Shown: positions 53,841-62,828, counted from the stretch's first letter. The stretch: DNA of 64,000 nt from Roseiconus lacunae (GCF_008312935.1 NZ_VSZO01000014.1:248001-312000); one strand, 5' to 3'. Numbers and translations are program-made. Notes: generated by a model from the sequence alone, not told the origin.

Positions 53841-54470
53841 ATGACAGAAGCCAAAGACACGACCGAACCAACCCAGGCATTGCCCGATGCGGCACGGATC
53901 CGCGAGATCGCGCGCGAGGTGGTACGGCGTTTGGCATCGGCAAGCAATCTAGCCGATGCCGATGCCGCGATCGCCGAATCGGTAAAACCGACGACCACGC
54001 ATCGGTTGATCACGATCGAAACACTTGAGGGTTTGGTCGGCGAGAAATCGATCGTCGTTGCTTCACAAGGTGTCGTCACCCCGGCGGCCAAAGAAGAAGC
54101 TTTGCGTCGTGGGATCGAGATCGTCCGGCAATCAAAAGGCCAATCGTCGAGTGCTGCCGTAAGCAAAACCGTCACCGAAGCGGCTAGTGCTAGCGAAAGA
54201 TCATCCGCTGATCCCTTCGAGCAGCAACTGACGCGTCGGGGGATTCAGATTCCTGATGACTTGACCATCGTCTGGTCCGACACGCCAGCGGTTGAAGTCT
54301 TTGAGCAGATCCGATCGGGACGACGGGCGGTGATGATTTCTCAGTGGGGCGACATCGATCGCTTTGCCAAAGAGTTTTCGCCTGACGCTTGGGTGCTCGA
54401 TCGCGAGAAACTGACTTTGTCCGCGGCGGTTAACGCCGCCGCTCGAATCGTGAAACGAGGTGCCCGATGA
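53841..54470 (+). CDS. Unknown microcompartment protein with targeting-like helix
   Basis: A 209-residue protein of no recognised function, conserved by position in a PVM operon. Residues about 17-33 (AARIREIAREVVRRLASA) form an amphipathic helix like the encapsulation peptides of PduL and the aldehyde dehydrogenase. Residues 54-95 contain a segment (VASQGVVTPAAKEEALRRGI) reminiscent of N-terminal modules in ethanolamine/propanediol-utilisation proteins. A Ser/Ala linker leads to a second small domain (PDDLTIVWSDTPAVEVFEQI, then RAVMISQWGD). The stop overlaps the third BMC-P ATG (ATGA), so the two are translationally coupled. Confidence 0.85.
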   Translation: MTEAKDTTEPTQALPDAARIREIAREVVRRLASASNLADADAAIAESVKPTTTHRLITIETLEGLVGEKSIVVASQGVVTPAAKEEALRRGIEIVRQSKGQSSSAAVSKTVTEAASASERSSADPFEQQLTRRGIQIPDDLTIVWSDTPAVEVFEQIRSGRRAVMISQWGDIDRFAKEFSPDAWVLDREKLTLSAAVNAAARIVKRGAR

Positions 54471-54748
54471 AACTCGCACGAACGATCGGCTCGGTGACTT
54501 TGTCGCAAAGTCATCCGGGAATGAAGCAAGCCAAGCTACGCTTGGTCGAAGTCGTCGATTCGATCGAACGACTTGAAACCGAACCACTTGGCGGCGAGAC
54601 GATTGTCGCCTGGGACCTTTGCGGAACCGGGATCGGCGATTTAGTCGCCCTCGCCGAAGGCCCCGAAGCGGCCCAGCCGTTTCCCGACGTCAAGCCGCTT
54701 GACGCATCCATTGTCGCCTTGCTCGACCGTGTCGACCTAGGCAAATAG
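54467..54748 (+). CDS. Microcompartment vertex protein, BMC-P (third paralog)
   Basis: A 93-residue EutN/CcmL protein: RTIGSVTLSQSHPGMKQAKL, IVAWDLCGTGIGDLVALAEG and LDASIVALLDRVDL. It starts in a four-base overlap with the unknown gene upstream. Three BMC-P genes per locus is usual for PVM microcompartments; their individual roles at the vertices are not known. Confidence 0.94.
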   Translation: MKLARTIGSVTLSQSHPGMKQAKLRLVEVVDSIERLETEPLGGETIVAWDLCGTGIGDLVALAEGPEAAQPFPDVKPLDASIVALLDRVDLGK

Positions 54749-54794
54749 ACCCACACAACCTCATTGACCACTCCTCCCATTCGATCACTTTGCC

Positions 54795-55658
54795 ATGCAA
54801 AACGTTCATAAGATTAAACAGGACATGTGCGACATTGGACGTCGGATTTACAACCGTCAATTCGCCGCGGCAAATGACGGAAACATCACCGTCCGCGTTA
54901 GCGAAAACGAAGTCCTGTGTACGCCAACGCTTCACTGCAAAGGCTTCTTGACGCCCGACGACATCGCAACGATCGACATGACGGGCAAGCAGATCGCCGG
55001 CCGCAAGAAACGATCCAGCGAAGCGCTCTTGCACCTGGAAATCTACAAGCAGCGTGACGACATCAAGAGCGTCGTTCACTGCCACCCGCCACACGCGACC
55101 GCTTTCGCGATCGCCCGCGAGCCAATCCCACAGTGCATTCTGCCGGAAGTCGAAGTCTTCTTGGGCGATGTGCCGATCACTAAGTACGAAACGCCTGGCG
55201 GCCAGGCCTTTGCCGACACGATCATCCCGTTCGTCAGCAAGACCAACGTGATGATCCTGGCCAACCATGGCACGGTCAGTTACGGCGAAACCGTCGAGCA
55301 AGCGTATTGGTGGACCGAGATTCTCGATTCGTATTGCCGCATGCTGATGCTGGCCAAACAACTGGGCAACGTTTCGTTCCTTGACCAACAGAAGTCACAA
55401 GAGCTGTTGGACCTAAAAGATCAGTGGGGCTACAAAGACCCGCGGAACACCAAGGAATACGAAGACTGCGATATCTGTGCCAACGACATTTTCCGCACTA
55501 GCTGGAAAGATTCCGGAGTGGAGCGCCGCGCCTTCGACGCCCCGCCCGCGATGCCTGCCCAAAAGCCAGCCGCCGCGCCCGCGGCAGCCTCCGGCGTTAG
55601 CGAAGAACAACTCGTCAAGCTGATCACCGACGAAGTCATGCGTCAGATGAAAGCCTAA
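54795..55658 (+). CDS. Class II aldolase (fuculose/rhamnulose-1-phosphate aldolase type)
   Basis: A 287-residue class II aldolase/adducin protein. The phosphate site is NDGNITVRV, the zinc histidines are in VVHCHPPHATAF and LANHGTVSYGE, and the acidic residue is in LPEVEVFLG. It would cleave L-fuculose-1-phosphate or L-rhamnulose-1-phosphate to DHAP and L-lactaldehyde. An Ala/Pro linker leads to a C-terminal helix (SEEQLVKLITDEVMRQMKA), an encapsulation peptide. A CACTCCTCC tract precedes the start. Confidence 0.93.
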   Translation: MQNVHKIKQDMCDIGRRIYNRQFAAANDGNITVRVSENEVLCTPTLHCKGFLTPDDIATIDMTGKQIAGRKKRSSEALLHLEIYKQRDDIKSVVHCHPPHATAFAIAREPIPQCILPEVEVFLGDVPITKYETPGGQAFADTIIPFVSKTNVMILANHGTVSYGETVEQAYWWTEILDSYCRMLMLAKQLGNVSFLDQQKSQELLDLKDQWGYKDPRNTKEYEDCDICANDIFRTSWKDSGVERRAFDAPPAMPAQKPAAAPAAASGVSEEQLVKLITDEVMRQMKA

Positions 55659-55869
55659 CGCCCGGTCATTGGATCGAGGATGATGCGATGGCGATCGCCA
55701 TTGTCGTCCTTCGGCATCCGGGGCCAACGCCCATCGGCTGATCGGCCCATCGGTTAAACAGACGCTTCCTAAGACGCGGCACACGAGGCCTCTCCGGAAA
55801 ACGGTGAACCGAACTCGCTCGTGTCCCGAAAACAAAGCTCCATTCCCCAACAACTCACCCAACGGCAAT

Positions 55870-56805
55870 ATGAAAGTTTCGATCATCGGCGGCGGCGGAC
55901 TGGTAGGTTCATGCGCGGCCTACGCTCTGCAGTGCGGCGGGTTGGCTCGCGAAATCGCCTTGCTAGACGTGAACCAAGAACTGGCCGTCGGTCAGGCGCT
56001 CGACCTGCAACACGGCACTCCGAGTGTTGCCGATCAAGTGATCGTCGGCGGCGGTTACGAACACATCCCGACCAGCGACGTGATCTGTATTACCGCGGGA
56101 CTTCGCCGCAAACCCGACGAGTCGCGGCTTGACTTGATCAACCGAAACACGGACCTGTTTGTCCAGATTTTGCGCGACGTCAAAGCCGCCGGTCCAAAGT
56201 CTTCGGCGATCGTCTTGGTCGTCAGCAACCCGGTCGACATCCTGACCTACGTTGCCGCCAAAATGCTTGACCTGCCCTGCAATCAAGTCATCGGATTGGG
56301 AACTCAATTGGACACGATTCGTTTCTGCTCACTCATTTCCGAGCAACTCGGCGCGCCGCCGACGCAAACGAAGGCATTGATTCTTGGCGAGCACGGCGAA
56401 TCGATGGTTCCGATTTGGAGCAGTGCGACGATCGCCGGGTTACCGCTAGACAAGTACCCGGGGTGGTCGCCGACCTTGGCCACGCAATTGTTCACGCGGA
56501 CCCGTGGCAGTGGTGCCGAAGTCATCAAACGCAAAGGCGGCGCCGGCTTCGCGGTCGGAATCGCGATTCGCGATGTGATCGATTCAATCATTCTCGATCA
56601 ACGCCGTGTGTTGCCCGTCAGTAGCGTCCAAAACGGTTGCTTCGGCGTTCGTGACGTTGCCCTGTCGGTGCCAACGGTCGTCGGCCGCAGCGGCGTGATG
56701 GATCGCATGGAAATCGACCTTTGGCCGAAGGAAGTCCAAGGAATGCGAGCCAGCGGAGCGGCCCTGCGAAAAACGTTGGACGTCGTTCTAAAACGTGTTG
56801 GCTAG
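55870..56805 (+). CDS. Lactate/malate dehydrogenase family protein
   Basis: A 311-residue NAD enzyme with GGGGLVGSCAAYAL (Rossmann), DVNQELAVGQALDLQHG, catalytic His in ILGEHGESMVP, and VVSNPVDILTYV. The specificity loop is TAGLRRKPDESRLDL, with Arg where true LDHs have Gln, which is malate-dehydrogenase-like. In PVM loci this protein is proposed to recycle NAD, possibly by reducing lactaldehyde. I use ATG 55870 rather than a GTG at 55804. It has no obvious encapsulation peptide. Confidence 0.9.
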   Translation: MKVSIIGGGGLVGSCAAYALQCGGLAREIALLDVNQELAVGQALDLQHGTPSVADQVIVGGGYEHIPTSDVICITAGLRRKPDESRLDLINRNTDLFVQILRDVKAAGPKSSAIVLVVSNPVDILTYVAAKMLDLPCNQVIGLGTQLDTIRFCSLISEQLGAPPTQTKALILGEHGESMVPIWSSATIAGLPLDKYPGWSPTLATQLFTRTRGSGAEVIKRKGGAGFAVGIAIRDVIDSIILDQRRVLPVSSVQNGCFGVRDVALSVPTVVGRSGVMDRMEIDLWPKEVQGMRASGAALRKTLDVVLKRVG

Positions 56806-56838
56806 AGCCGCGTCTGGGCTACATTCCGAGGTCGGTTC

Positions 56839-56905
56839 ATCAGCCGACGAGTGTTAGCTCCGGTTGTTGAAAACAGAAACCGTCGCTAACGCCATTCGGC
56901 TGATC
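56839..56905. repeat. Dispersed palindrome copy at the end of the microcompartment operon
   Basis: ATCAGCCGACGAGTGTTAGC and, about 25 bases on, CGTCGCTAACGCC then ATTCGGCTGAT: a near-complete inverted-repeat copy 34 bases after the dehydrogenase stop. It could act as a transcript-end hairpin. Confidence 0.8.
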
Positions 56906-57089
56906 TAAATCTCTCAAGTTGACGATGCGCAGGGACCATCGGTAACGCGGATTTCGGTGCCGATGATCGCTGCCTAGTCGAATCTGGATTGCTGGACTAA
57001 GTTTACCGCTAATCAGTCGACGCTGAACTGCATTTGCCGAGCAGCGATCGCGATGCAACAAACTTGGTTTTCCGGAAGAGGCCCCCTCG

Positions 57090-58088
57090 ATGGCTATGTA
57101 TGACGTGTTCGGTGTCGGCAATGCTTTGGTCGACATTCAAGCCCGAGTCGAAGATGAGATTCTGACCCGCCTGTCACTTGACAAGGGCATCATGACCCTG
57201 GTCGATGACGAGCAGCAATCGAAAGTCCTCTCGCATCTCGATGGAAGCCCGCTGAACCGCTGTGCCGGTGGATCGGCGGCGAACACGATCGTCGCGGTCG
57301 CCGACCTCGGTGGCTCGGCCGGCTATTTCGGAAAAGTCGGAAGCGACGCACTGGGGGACTTCTTTCTCAAAGACATGCAGGAACTGGGGGTCTCGATCTC
57401 TGTCCCACCGACCGACAAAGCCACCGGCACCTGTGCGGTCCTAATCACCGAAGACGCCCAGCGGACGATGTTGACCAGTCTGTCCGCGTCGACCAGTCTC
57501 AGCCCGGACGACATCGATGAATTCAAGATCGCCAACAGCAAGTACGTGTACGTCGAAGGCTACTTGTTGACCGGTGACAGCACCAAGAAAGCGGCTTACC
57601 GAGCGTTCGAGCTGGCTAAGAAACACAACGTCAAAGTCGCGTTCACCGCTTCGGATCCGTTTCTGGTCAACATGATCCGCGACGAGATTTGGGATTTGAT
57701 CACCGGGCCGGTCGACCTGTTTTTCTGCAACGAAGAAGAAGCGAAGAGCCTGACCGGCGAAAATGATCCGCTGCGTTGTGCCGTCAAGATCCACGAACAC
57801 TGTGAAAACGTCGCGCTGACTCTCGGCGGCAAAGGATCGATCGTGATGCACGGCGGCGAAGAATTCCCGATCGAAGGGGTGCAAGTCGACGCAATCGACA
57901 CCACCGGGGCGGGCGACATGTATGCCGGCGCGATGCTTTACGGCATCACCAACGGACTCGATTGGCGAACCTCCGGGCACCTTGCTTCACACGCAGCCGC
58001 ACGAATTGTTTCCCAGTTGGGTGCCCGCTTGCAAAATCGCTTCACCGAAGAAGAGATCAAGAGCTTTAGCCGACTGACCGAATCCTGA
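57090..58088 (+). CDS. PfkB family carbohydrate/adenosine kinase
   Basis: A 332-residue ribokinase-family enzyme with [13 protein letters not shown], the sugar site [18 protein letters not shown], the ATP-site [11 protein letters not shown] and the catalytic motif [14 protein letters not shown]. The sequence pattern is like bacterial adenosine kinases. It lies 284 bases after the dehydrogenase with a palindrome between, so it is probably outside the microcompartment operon. ATG 57090 is the only good start. Confidence 0.88.
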   Translation: MAMYDVFGVGNALVDIQARVEDEILTRLSLDKGIMTLVDDEQQSKVLSHLDGSPLNRCAGGSAANTIVAVADLGGSAGYFGKVGSDALGDFFLKDMQELGVSISVPPTDKATGTCAVLITEDAQRTMLTSLSASTSLSPDDIDEFKIANSKYVYVEGYLLTGDSTKKAAYRAFELAKKHNVKVAFTASDPFLVNMIRDEIWDLITGPVDLFFCNEEEAKSLTGENDPLRCAVKIHEHCENVALTLGGKGSIVMHGGEEFPIEGVQVDAIDTTGAGDMYAGAMLYGITNGLDWRTSGHLASHAAARIVSQLGARLQNRFTEEEIKSFSRLTES

Positions 58089-58131
58089 TTGTCGACATTG
58101 GCTTCTCGCGTTTTGGCTTCGTTGCTTTTGG

Positions 58132-58197
58132 GATCAGCCGACGGACGTTCGCCCCGGATACTGCACCGAAACCGTGGCGAACGCGAATCGGCTAATC
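58132..58197. repeat. Dispersed palindrome copy between pfkB-type gene and proS
   Basis: GATCAGCCGACGGACGTTCG paired with GTGGCGAACG and CGAATCGGCTAATC, separated by about 20 bases. Same family as 33418-33486 and 56839-56905. Confidence 0.8.
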
Positions 58198-58364
58198 ATC
58201 ATTTTGGCTAATCAGCATTTCAAACGTTGGCCGAACACGGGGGGGCTTCCGCTACGGTCTTACCTGACTTTGGATGTAGACTTCGTACCAGACTGACCGA
58301 TTTTCTATTTGATCGTCACGCTTTATACCCGTTCCCGCACTCTTACCCCCACGGCTGTACGCCC

Positions 58365-59876
58365 ATGGCGAAAGCACCCAAAAACGCGATCTCTCCGACG
58401 CGTGCCGAAGATTATCCCGAGTGGTATCAGCAAGTCATCAAGGCGTCGGACTTGGCGGAAAACTCGCCAGTTCGGGGCTGTATGGTGATCAAGCCGTGGG
58501 GCTACCAACTGTGGGAAAATATGCAGCGAGCGTTGGACGACATGTTCAAAGCCACCGGGCATCAAAATGCCTACTTCCCGCTGTTTATCCCGATGAGTTT
58601 CCTGGAGAAGGAAGCCGAACATGTCGAAGGGTTCGCCAAAGAGTGTGCCGTCGTTACCCATCATCGGCTTGAGCCCGATCCTGACGGTGGATTGCGACCG
58701 GCTGGCGAATTGGAAGAACCGCTGATCGTCCGGCCGACAAGCGAGACGATCATCGGGGCGACTTATGCCAAGTGGGTGCAGAGCTATCGCGACCTGCCGA
58801 TTCTGATCAACCAATGGGCCAACGTGGTTCGCTGGGAAATGCGGACACGGATGTTCCTGCGCACCGCCGAGTTCTTATGGCAAGAAGGGCACACCGTCCA
58901 CGCCACGCGCGAAGAAGCGGTTGAAGAGACCGAACGGATGATCCAAGTCTACGCCGACTTCGCCGAAAACTGGATGGCGATGCCGGTCACGATCGGGGCC
59001 AAAACGGCCGGAGAGCGTTTCCCAGGAGCCGTCGAAACGCTTTCGATCGAAGCGATGATGCAAGACCGGAAAGCCTTGCAAGCCGGAACGAGCCACTTCC
59101 TCGGGCAGAATTTTTCCAAAGCTCAAGAGATCGTGTTTCAAAGCGAATCCGGCTCGCGCGAATACGCGTGGACGACATCCTGGGGTGTTTCCACCCGTCT
59201 CGTCGGCGCGCTCCTGATGACGCATAGTGATGACGACGGATTGGTGCTGCCGCCCAAGCTGGCGCCTACCCAAGTCGTGATCCTGCCGATCTATAAAGGC
59301 GAACAGCGCGCCGCCGTGATGGAATACATCGGTCAATTGACCGAACAACTTCGCGGGCAAACGTACAACGGGGCGCCAATTCGCGTGGAGGTCGACGACC
59401 GTGATGTCCGTGGTGGCGAAAAGAAATGGCATCACGTCAAACGCGGCGTTCCGATCCGCTTAGAAGTCGGTCCCAAAGACATCGAGAAAGACTCGGTTTT
59501 CATGGGGCGCCGGGACCAACCGAAAAGCGTCGGCATGTCACGAGCAGAAGTTGTCGGCAAGATCGCCGATCTTCTTGGTGAGGTCCAGCAGAACCTGTTC
59601 GATCGTGCCGCACAACTGCGAAGCGACAACACGGTCACGATCACCAGCGAAGCCGACTTCCGGGATTACTTCACTCCGAAAAATCCCGATTCGCCGGAAA
59701 TCCATGGCGGGTTTGCGATGTGTCACTTCAGCGATGAAGACAGCCTGCAGGATTTGCTGAAAGAACTTAAGGTTACGATCCGTTGTGTCCCGAGTGACAA
59801 CAACGACACGCCGGGGACCTGTTTTGCGACCGGCAAGCCGGCCGAGAAACAAGCGATCTTTGCGAAGGCCTATTAA
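58365..59876 (+). CDS. proS: Prolyl-tRNA synthetase
   Basis: A 503-residue class IIa synthetase charging tRNA-Pro. It is of the short type without the editing insertion: motif 2 (ANVVRWEMRTRMFLRTAEFLWQ broken by TR) and the motif 3 region (TTSWGVSTRLVGALLM) are seen, and the anticodon-binding domain and C-terminal domain follow (HVKRGVPIRLEVGPKDIE). The length matches archaeal/eukaryal-like ProS type 3. I place the start at ATG 58365 because an upstream start at 58227 would read through non-coding repeat-adjacent DNA. Confidence 0.95.
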   Translation: MAKAPKNAISPTRAEDYPEWYQQVIKASDLAENSPVRGCMVIKPWGYQLWENMQRALDDMFKATGHQNAYFPLFIPMSFLEKEAEHVEGFAKECAVVTHHRLEPDPDGGLRPAGELEEPLIVRPTSETIIGATYAKWVQSYRDLPILINQWANVVRWEMRTRMFLRTAEFLWQEGHTVHATREEAVEETERMIQVYADFAENWMAMPVTIGAKTAGERFPGAVETLSIEAMMQDRKALQAGTSHFLGQNFSKAQEIVFQSESGSREYAWTTSWGVSTRLVGALLMTHSDDDGLVLPPKLAPTQVVILPIYKGEQRAAVMEYIGQLTEQLRGQTYNGAPIRVEVDDRDVRGGEKKWHHVKRGVPIRLEVGPKDIEKDSVFMGRRDQPKSVGMSRAEVVGKIADLLGEVQQNLFDRAAQLRSDNTVTITSEADFRDYFTPKNPDSPEIHGGFAMCHFSDEDSLQDLLKELKVTIRCVPSDNNDTPGTCFATGKPAEKQAIFAKAY

Positions 59877-60017
59877 CCAGACACGTCTCGTGTTTTGTCA
59901 GTAGCGAAGCCCGCGGCTAGCGCCGTCGGCTCACTTGCCTTCGCCGAAGGGGGCGTTTGGGCTGTGCCGCGACTGCCTTCGGATGGCATCCCTCCGGCAT
60001 TGCAAACGACGATTCTC

Positions 60018-60563
60018 ATGACCCACGCTGCTTTGAAATCTCACTTGTTCCTGATCGGTTACCGGGGCACCGGAAAAACGACCATCGCTCAATTGCTCGC
60101 CGAGCAACTGAGCTGTGATTGGATCGATCTTGACGCGGTCATCGAAGAGACGGCGGGGAAAACCATTCGCGGCCTTTTCTCCGCAGGTGGCGAGGCATTG
60201 TTTCGTGACTGGGAAACACGCAGCTTGCGGCAGAGCATCGAGGACGCGAACCAGCCGGAAGTCATTTCGCTCGGCGGCGGCGCGATCTTGAGCAAGGAAA
60301 ACCGCGGCATGATCGCCGGTGCCGGCCGCTGTGTGTGGTTGACCGCGACGCCAAGCACGATCGCTAAACGCATCGGTGCCGACGAAACCAGTGGCGAGCG
60401 TCGCCCGGCGCTGACGGAGCTGTCGCCGACCGAAGAGATTCAATCGGTGCTCCGAAAACGGGAACCGATTTACCGTGATGTCGCAGACACCGAGATTTCG
60501 ACCGAAAATCGCTCGCCCGAAGCAATCAGCCGCGAAATAGTTGCGTGGCTTCAGACGCTTTAG
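60018..60563 (+). CDS. aroK: Shikimate kinase
   Basis: A 181-residue kinase for the fifth step of chorismate synthesis. P-loop GYRGTGKTT at residues 14-22, shikimate-binding DWIDLDAVIEE and FSAGGEALFRDWE, GGGAILSKENR and lid RRPALTE. ATG 60018 starts at the normal N-terminus; the frame extends upstream to 59895 through repeat-like DNA that is unlikely to be translated. Confidence 0.93.
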   Translation: MTHAALKSHLFLIGYRGTGKTTIAQLLAEQLSCDWIDLDAVIEETAGKTIRGLFSAGGEALFRDWETRSLRQSIEDANQPEVISLGGGAILSKENRGMIAGAGRCVWLTATPSTIAKRIGADETSGERRPALTELSPTEEIQSVLRKREPIYRDVADTEISTENRSPEAISREIVAWLQTL

Positions 60564-60964
60564 CGGCGTGTTTGTGTTCGCCCCACGGTTGAAATTTTCG
60601 CGCGGGAGAATTTGGTCGCCCGACGGCTGGTCCGGCCGTCACATCGCTACAGAAAGGGGCATTTTGGCGGTCATCCCTGCATTGGTAGCCGCATTGGAAA
60701 ACCGGTCTTTTATTTCTCGCGGTAAACCCGGTACTCTGGTCGGGATAGCTCGGCGCCGTGTGACCGGAGGCTCGTGTGAACTGGGGCAAGATTGACTTGC
60801 CAGTCACCGTGCCGGCACCATGATGGCCAAGCTTGCGAATCGGACAGTTGGTGCACGACACCGACTTGCCGGCTTCGCAACACTAGATTGCCGTATGAAT
60901 TGGTTGGCAGCGCGCGACGCTTGCGTTTTGACTGCCGAACGTTGAAAGAAAAAAGGATTGCCTC
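60564..60964. other. Non-coding interval between aroK and the isomerase-like gene
   Basis: No gene is supported in this 401-base interval. It may hold a promoter for 60965; no clear hairpin or site was recognised. Confidence 0.3.
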
Positions 60965-61711
60965 GTGTTTATCGCTGCCTCTACCGAATGTTTTCCTGAC
61001 CTCGAGCTTCGTGCCGCCATCGAGCTGGCTTCGGATTTGGAGTTCACCGCAGTTGAAATCGCGATTCATGAAACCGGCGATGTCCAACCGTCGGAAATCC
61101 TGACTGACATGGATCGATCGATTCAGTTGTTGCGTTACACCCATCGCCTGGACATCGCCGGCTATAGCGTTCAACTGGCCTCGACGGGGCAGCAGCACTA
61201 CGAGGACTTTGCCAAACTTTGCTGGCTGGCCAAAACCACCAAGGTCGTCACCTTGACCGTACCTTCCGCCGAAAAGGGGACGCCGTTTAACGAAGAGGTC
61301 GAGCACCTGCAAAAACTGGTCGAGTGTGGCGACGCCGAGGGCGTCCGCGTGAGCGTCAAGAGCCAACTCGGTTGCCTGAGCGAAGATCCAGACACCTTGA
61401 TGGTGCTTTGTAACAACGTCGATGGCCTGGGCATTACCCTAGACCCCAGTGTTTACATCACCGGTTCGGCAAAGGGCAAGAACTTGGACAACATCCTGAA
61501 ATTTGTCTGCAACGTTCACCTGCGTGACACTCGCCCGGATGCGTTTCAGGTCAGTGTCGGGCAAGGCGAAGTTGATTACGGCAAGCTGATCACTCAGCTC
61601 GAGCGCGAAAAGTATGACCGGGCCCTGACAGTCAACATGTTTCCGCTCGAAGGGCTCGATCATCGTGTCGAGTTGCGAAAACTTCGTCGCTTGTTGGAAA
61701 CGTTGGTTTGA
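60965..61711 (+). CDS. Sugar phosphate isomerase/epimerase-like TIM barrel
   Basis: A 248-residue protein of the xylose-isomerase-like TIM-barrel superfamily. The start (FIAASTECFPDLELRAAIEL) and motifs EFTAVEIAIHE, GLGITLDPSVYITGS and NVHLRDTRPDAFQVSVGQGE fit that fold, with His and Glu candidates for a metal site. The substrate is unknown. The start is GTG. The stop overlaps the possible TTG start of the next gene. Confidence 0.78.
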   Translation: MFIAASTECFPDLELRAAIELASDLEFTAVEIAIHETGDVQPSEILTDMDRSIQLLRYTHRLDIAGYSVQLASTGQQHYEDFAKLCWLAKTTKVVTLTVPSAEKGTPFNEEVEHLQKLVECGDAEGVRVSVKSQLGCLSEDPDTLMVLCNNVDGLGITLDPSVYITGSAKGKNLDNILKFVCNVHLRDTRPDAFQVSVGQGEVDYGKLITQLEREKYDRALTVNMFPLEGLDHRVELRKLRRLLETLV

Positions 61712-62541
61712 TTTTCGCCGACCGCCGTTGGGCCAATTCGGTTCGATCGGTGCTTCGTCATTCGGGACGAAGCCCGAGCGTATTCGCGGTCGGCTCGCGT
61801 CACCTCGGCGATGATCGCGACGTGCCGGTGAAGAGAGAACCATCAGCCGATTCGGCTCAATGGCTTACATCGACACCCAGTCCGAGTCGGAGGCAACTCA
61901 GTCCTCGGCTGTCTTACGGTCGCCATCGCGGCCCGTCTCGAAAAGGCTGCCGTCATGCCGCGGTCGTCATCACCGTTTACCCTCACCGTGCCGACGGTGA
62001 GGCTTGTTTTGCGCTCACGCGGCGGCCGCTGACGCTTTCGCATCACGCCGGCCAAATTTGTTTGCCCGGCGGTCGTGTCGAAGACGGCGAGCATGCGATC
62101 GAGGCGGCCAAGCGAGAGTACCTCGAAGAACTCGGCGTGCCGCTGGCGGATTCGGAGTGGATCGGAGAGCTGCCACCGATCTATGTTTATGCGAGCGACA
62201 ATCTGGTAGACACACACGTGATGCTGCAGCGGGTGCCGTTGCCGGCCTGGAACGCCGATCCCGTCGAGGTCGACGAGATCATCGAAGTTCCCCTTAAGTC
62301 GATATCCGCGTTGGGGGCCGCGTTAGCACGCCGCAAGGTGCCTTCGAGCGTCATTCCGGTGAAATCCGTTCGCCGCGGTAAGGTTCGTGATGGCAGCGGA
62401 GTATTCCAATACAGATTCAGTTACCCGGCGATCGAATTGGTCGATCATTCTGGACGCCCACATCAAGTATGGGGCGCGACTGCAATGCTGCTCGCGCAGT
62501 GGAGCGAAGTCGTGTACCGGGTCAACGAAAAGGCGGATTGA
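61708..62541 (+). CDS. NUDIX hydrolase, CoA pyrophosphatase (NudL) type
   Basis: A Nudix protein with an intact Nudix box (GRVEDGEHAIEAAKREYLEE then LGV), preceded by LSHHAGQICLPGG as in the NudL/CoA-diphosphatase subfamily, and followed by LPPIYVYASDNLVDTHV. It probably hydrolyses CoA or nucleotide diphosphate derivatives. The start is uncertain: TTG 61708 overlaps the previous stop, while GTG codons near 61750 or 61829 would remove a low-complexity basic N-terminus. Length from 61708 is 277 residues, longer than the usual about 200. Confidence 0.85.
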   Translation: MIFADRRWANSVRSVLRHSGRSPSVFAVGSRHLGDDRDVPVKREPSADSAQWLTSTPSPSRRQLSPRLSYGRHRGPSRKGCRHAAVVITVYPHRADGEACFALTRRPLTLSHHAGQICLPGGRVEDGEHAIEAAKREYLEELGVPLADSEWIGELPPIYVYASDNLVDTHVMLQRVPLPAWNADPVEVDEIIEVPLKSISALGAALARRKVPSSVIPVKSVRRGKVRDGSGVFQYRFSYPAIELVDHSGRPHQVWGATAMLLAQWSEVVYRVNEKAD

Positions 62542-62828
62542 TGAACGACACAGCAGTGTCCGCTAACGTTTACTACAACGTTTTGCCGACATTGCATCAG
62601 CGGCGAGAGGTCGACGGGGAACCGTGCCGATTGACGCCGTTGTTCGGCCACCAACCCCGCTTACCTTGGCCGATTTGCCGGGGCGTCCTACAATTGCGGT
62701 GATTGATGAAGCGTCGTATTCGCGTAACAGTTATCGAGAACCCAGGTTCATCGAAGACACGGAGCACGTGATCGACGTTCGAGAACGAGAATTTTGTAAG
62801 CACCTAATTTCCCATGAGGGTCAGTGAC

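Noticed and set aside
57000-57089. Possible RNA gene between the microcompartment operon and the PfkB gene
   Set aside because: No tRNA or conserved RNA fold is seen; only a palindrome copy nearby.
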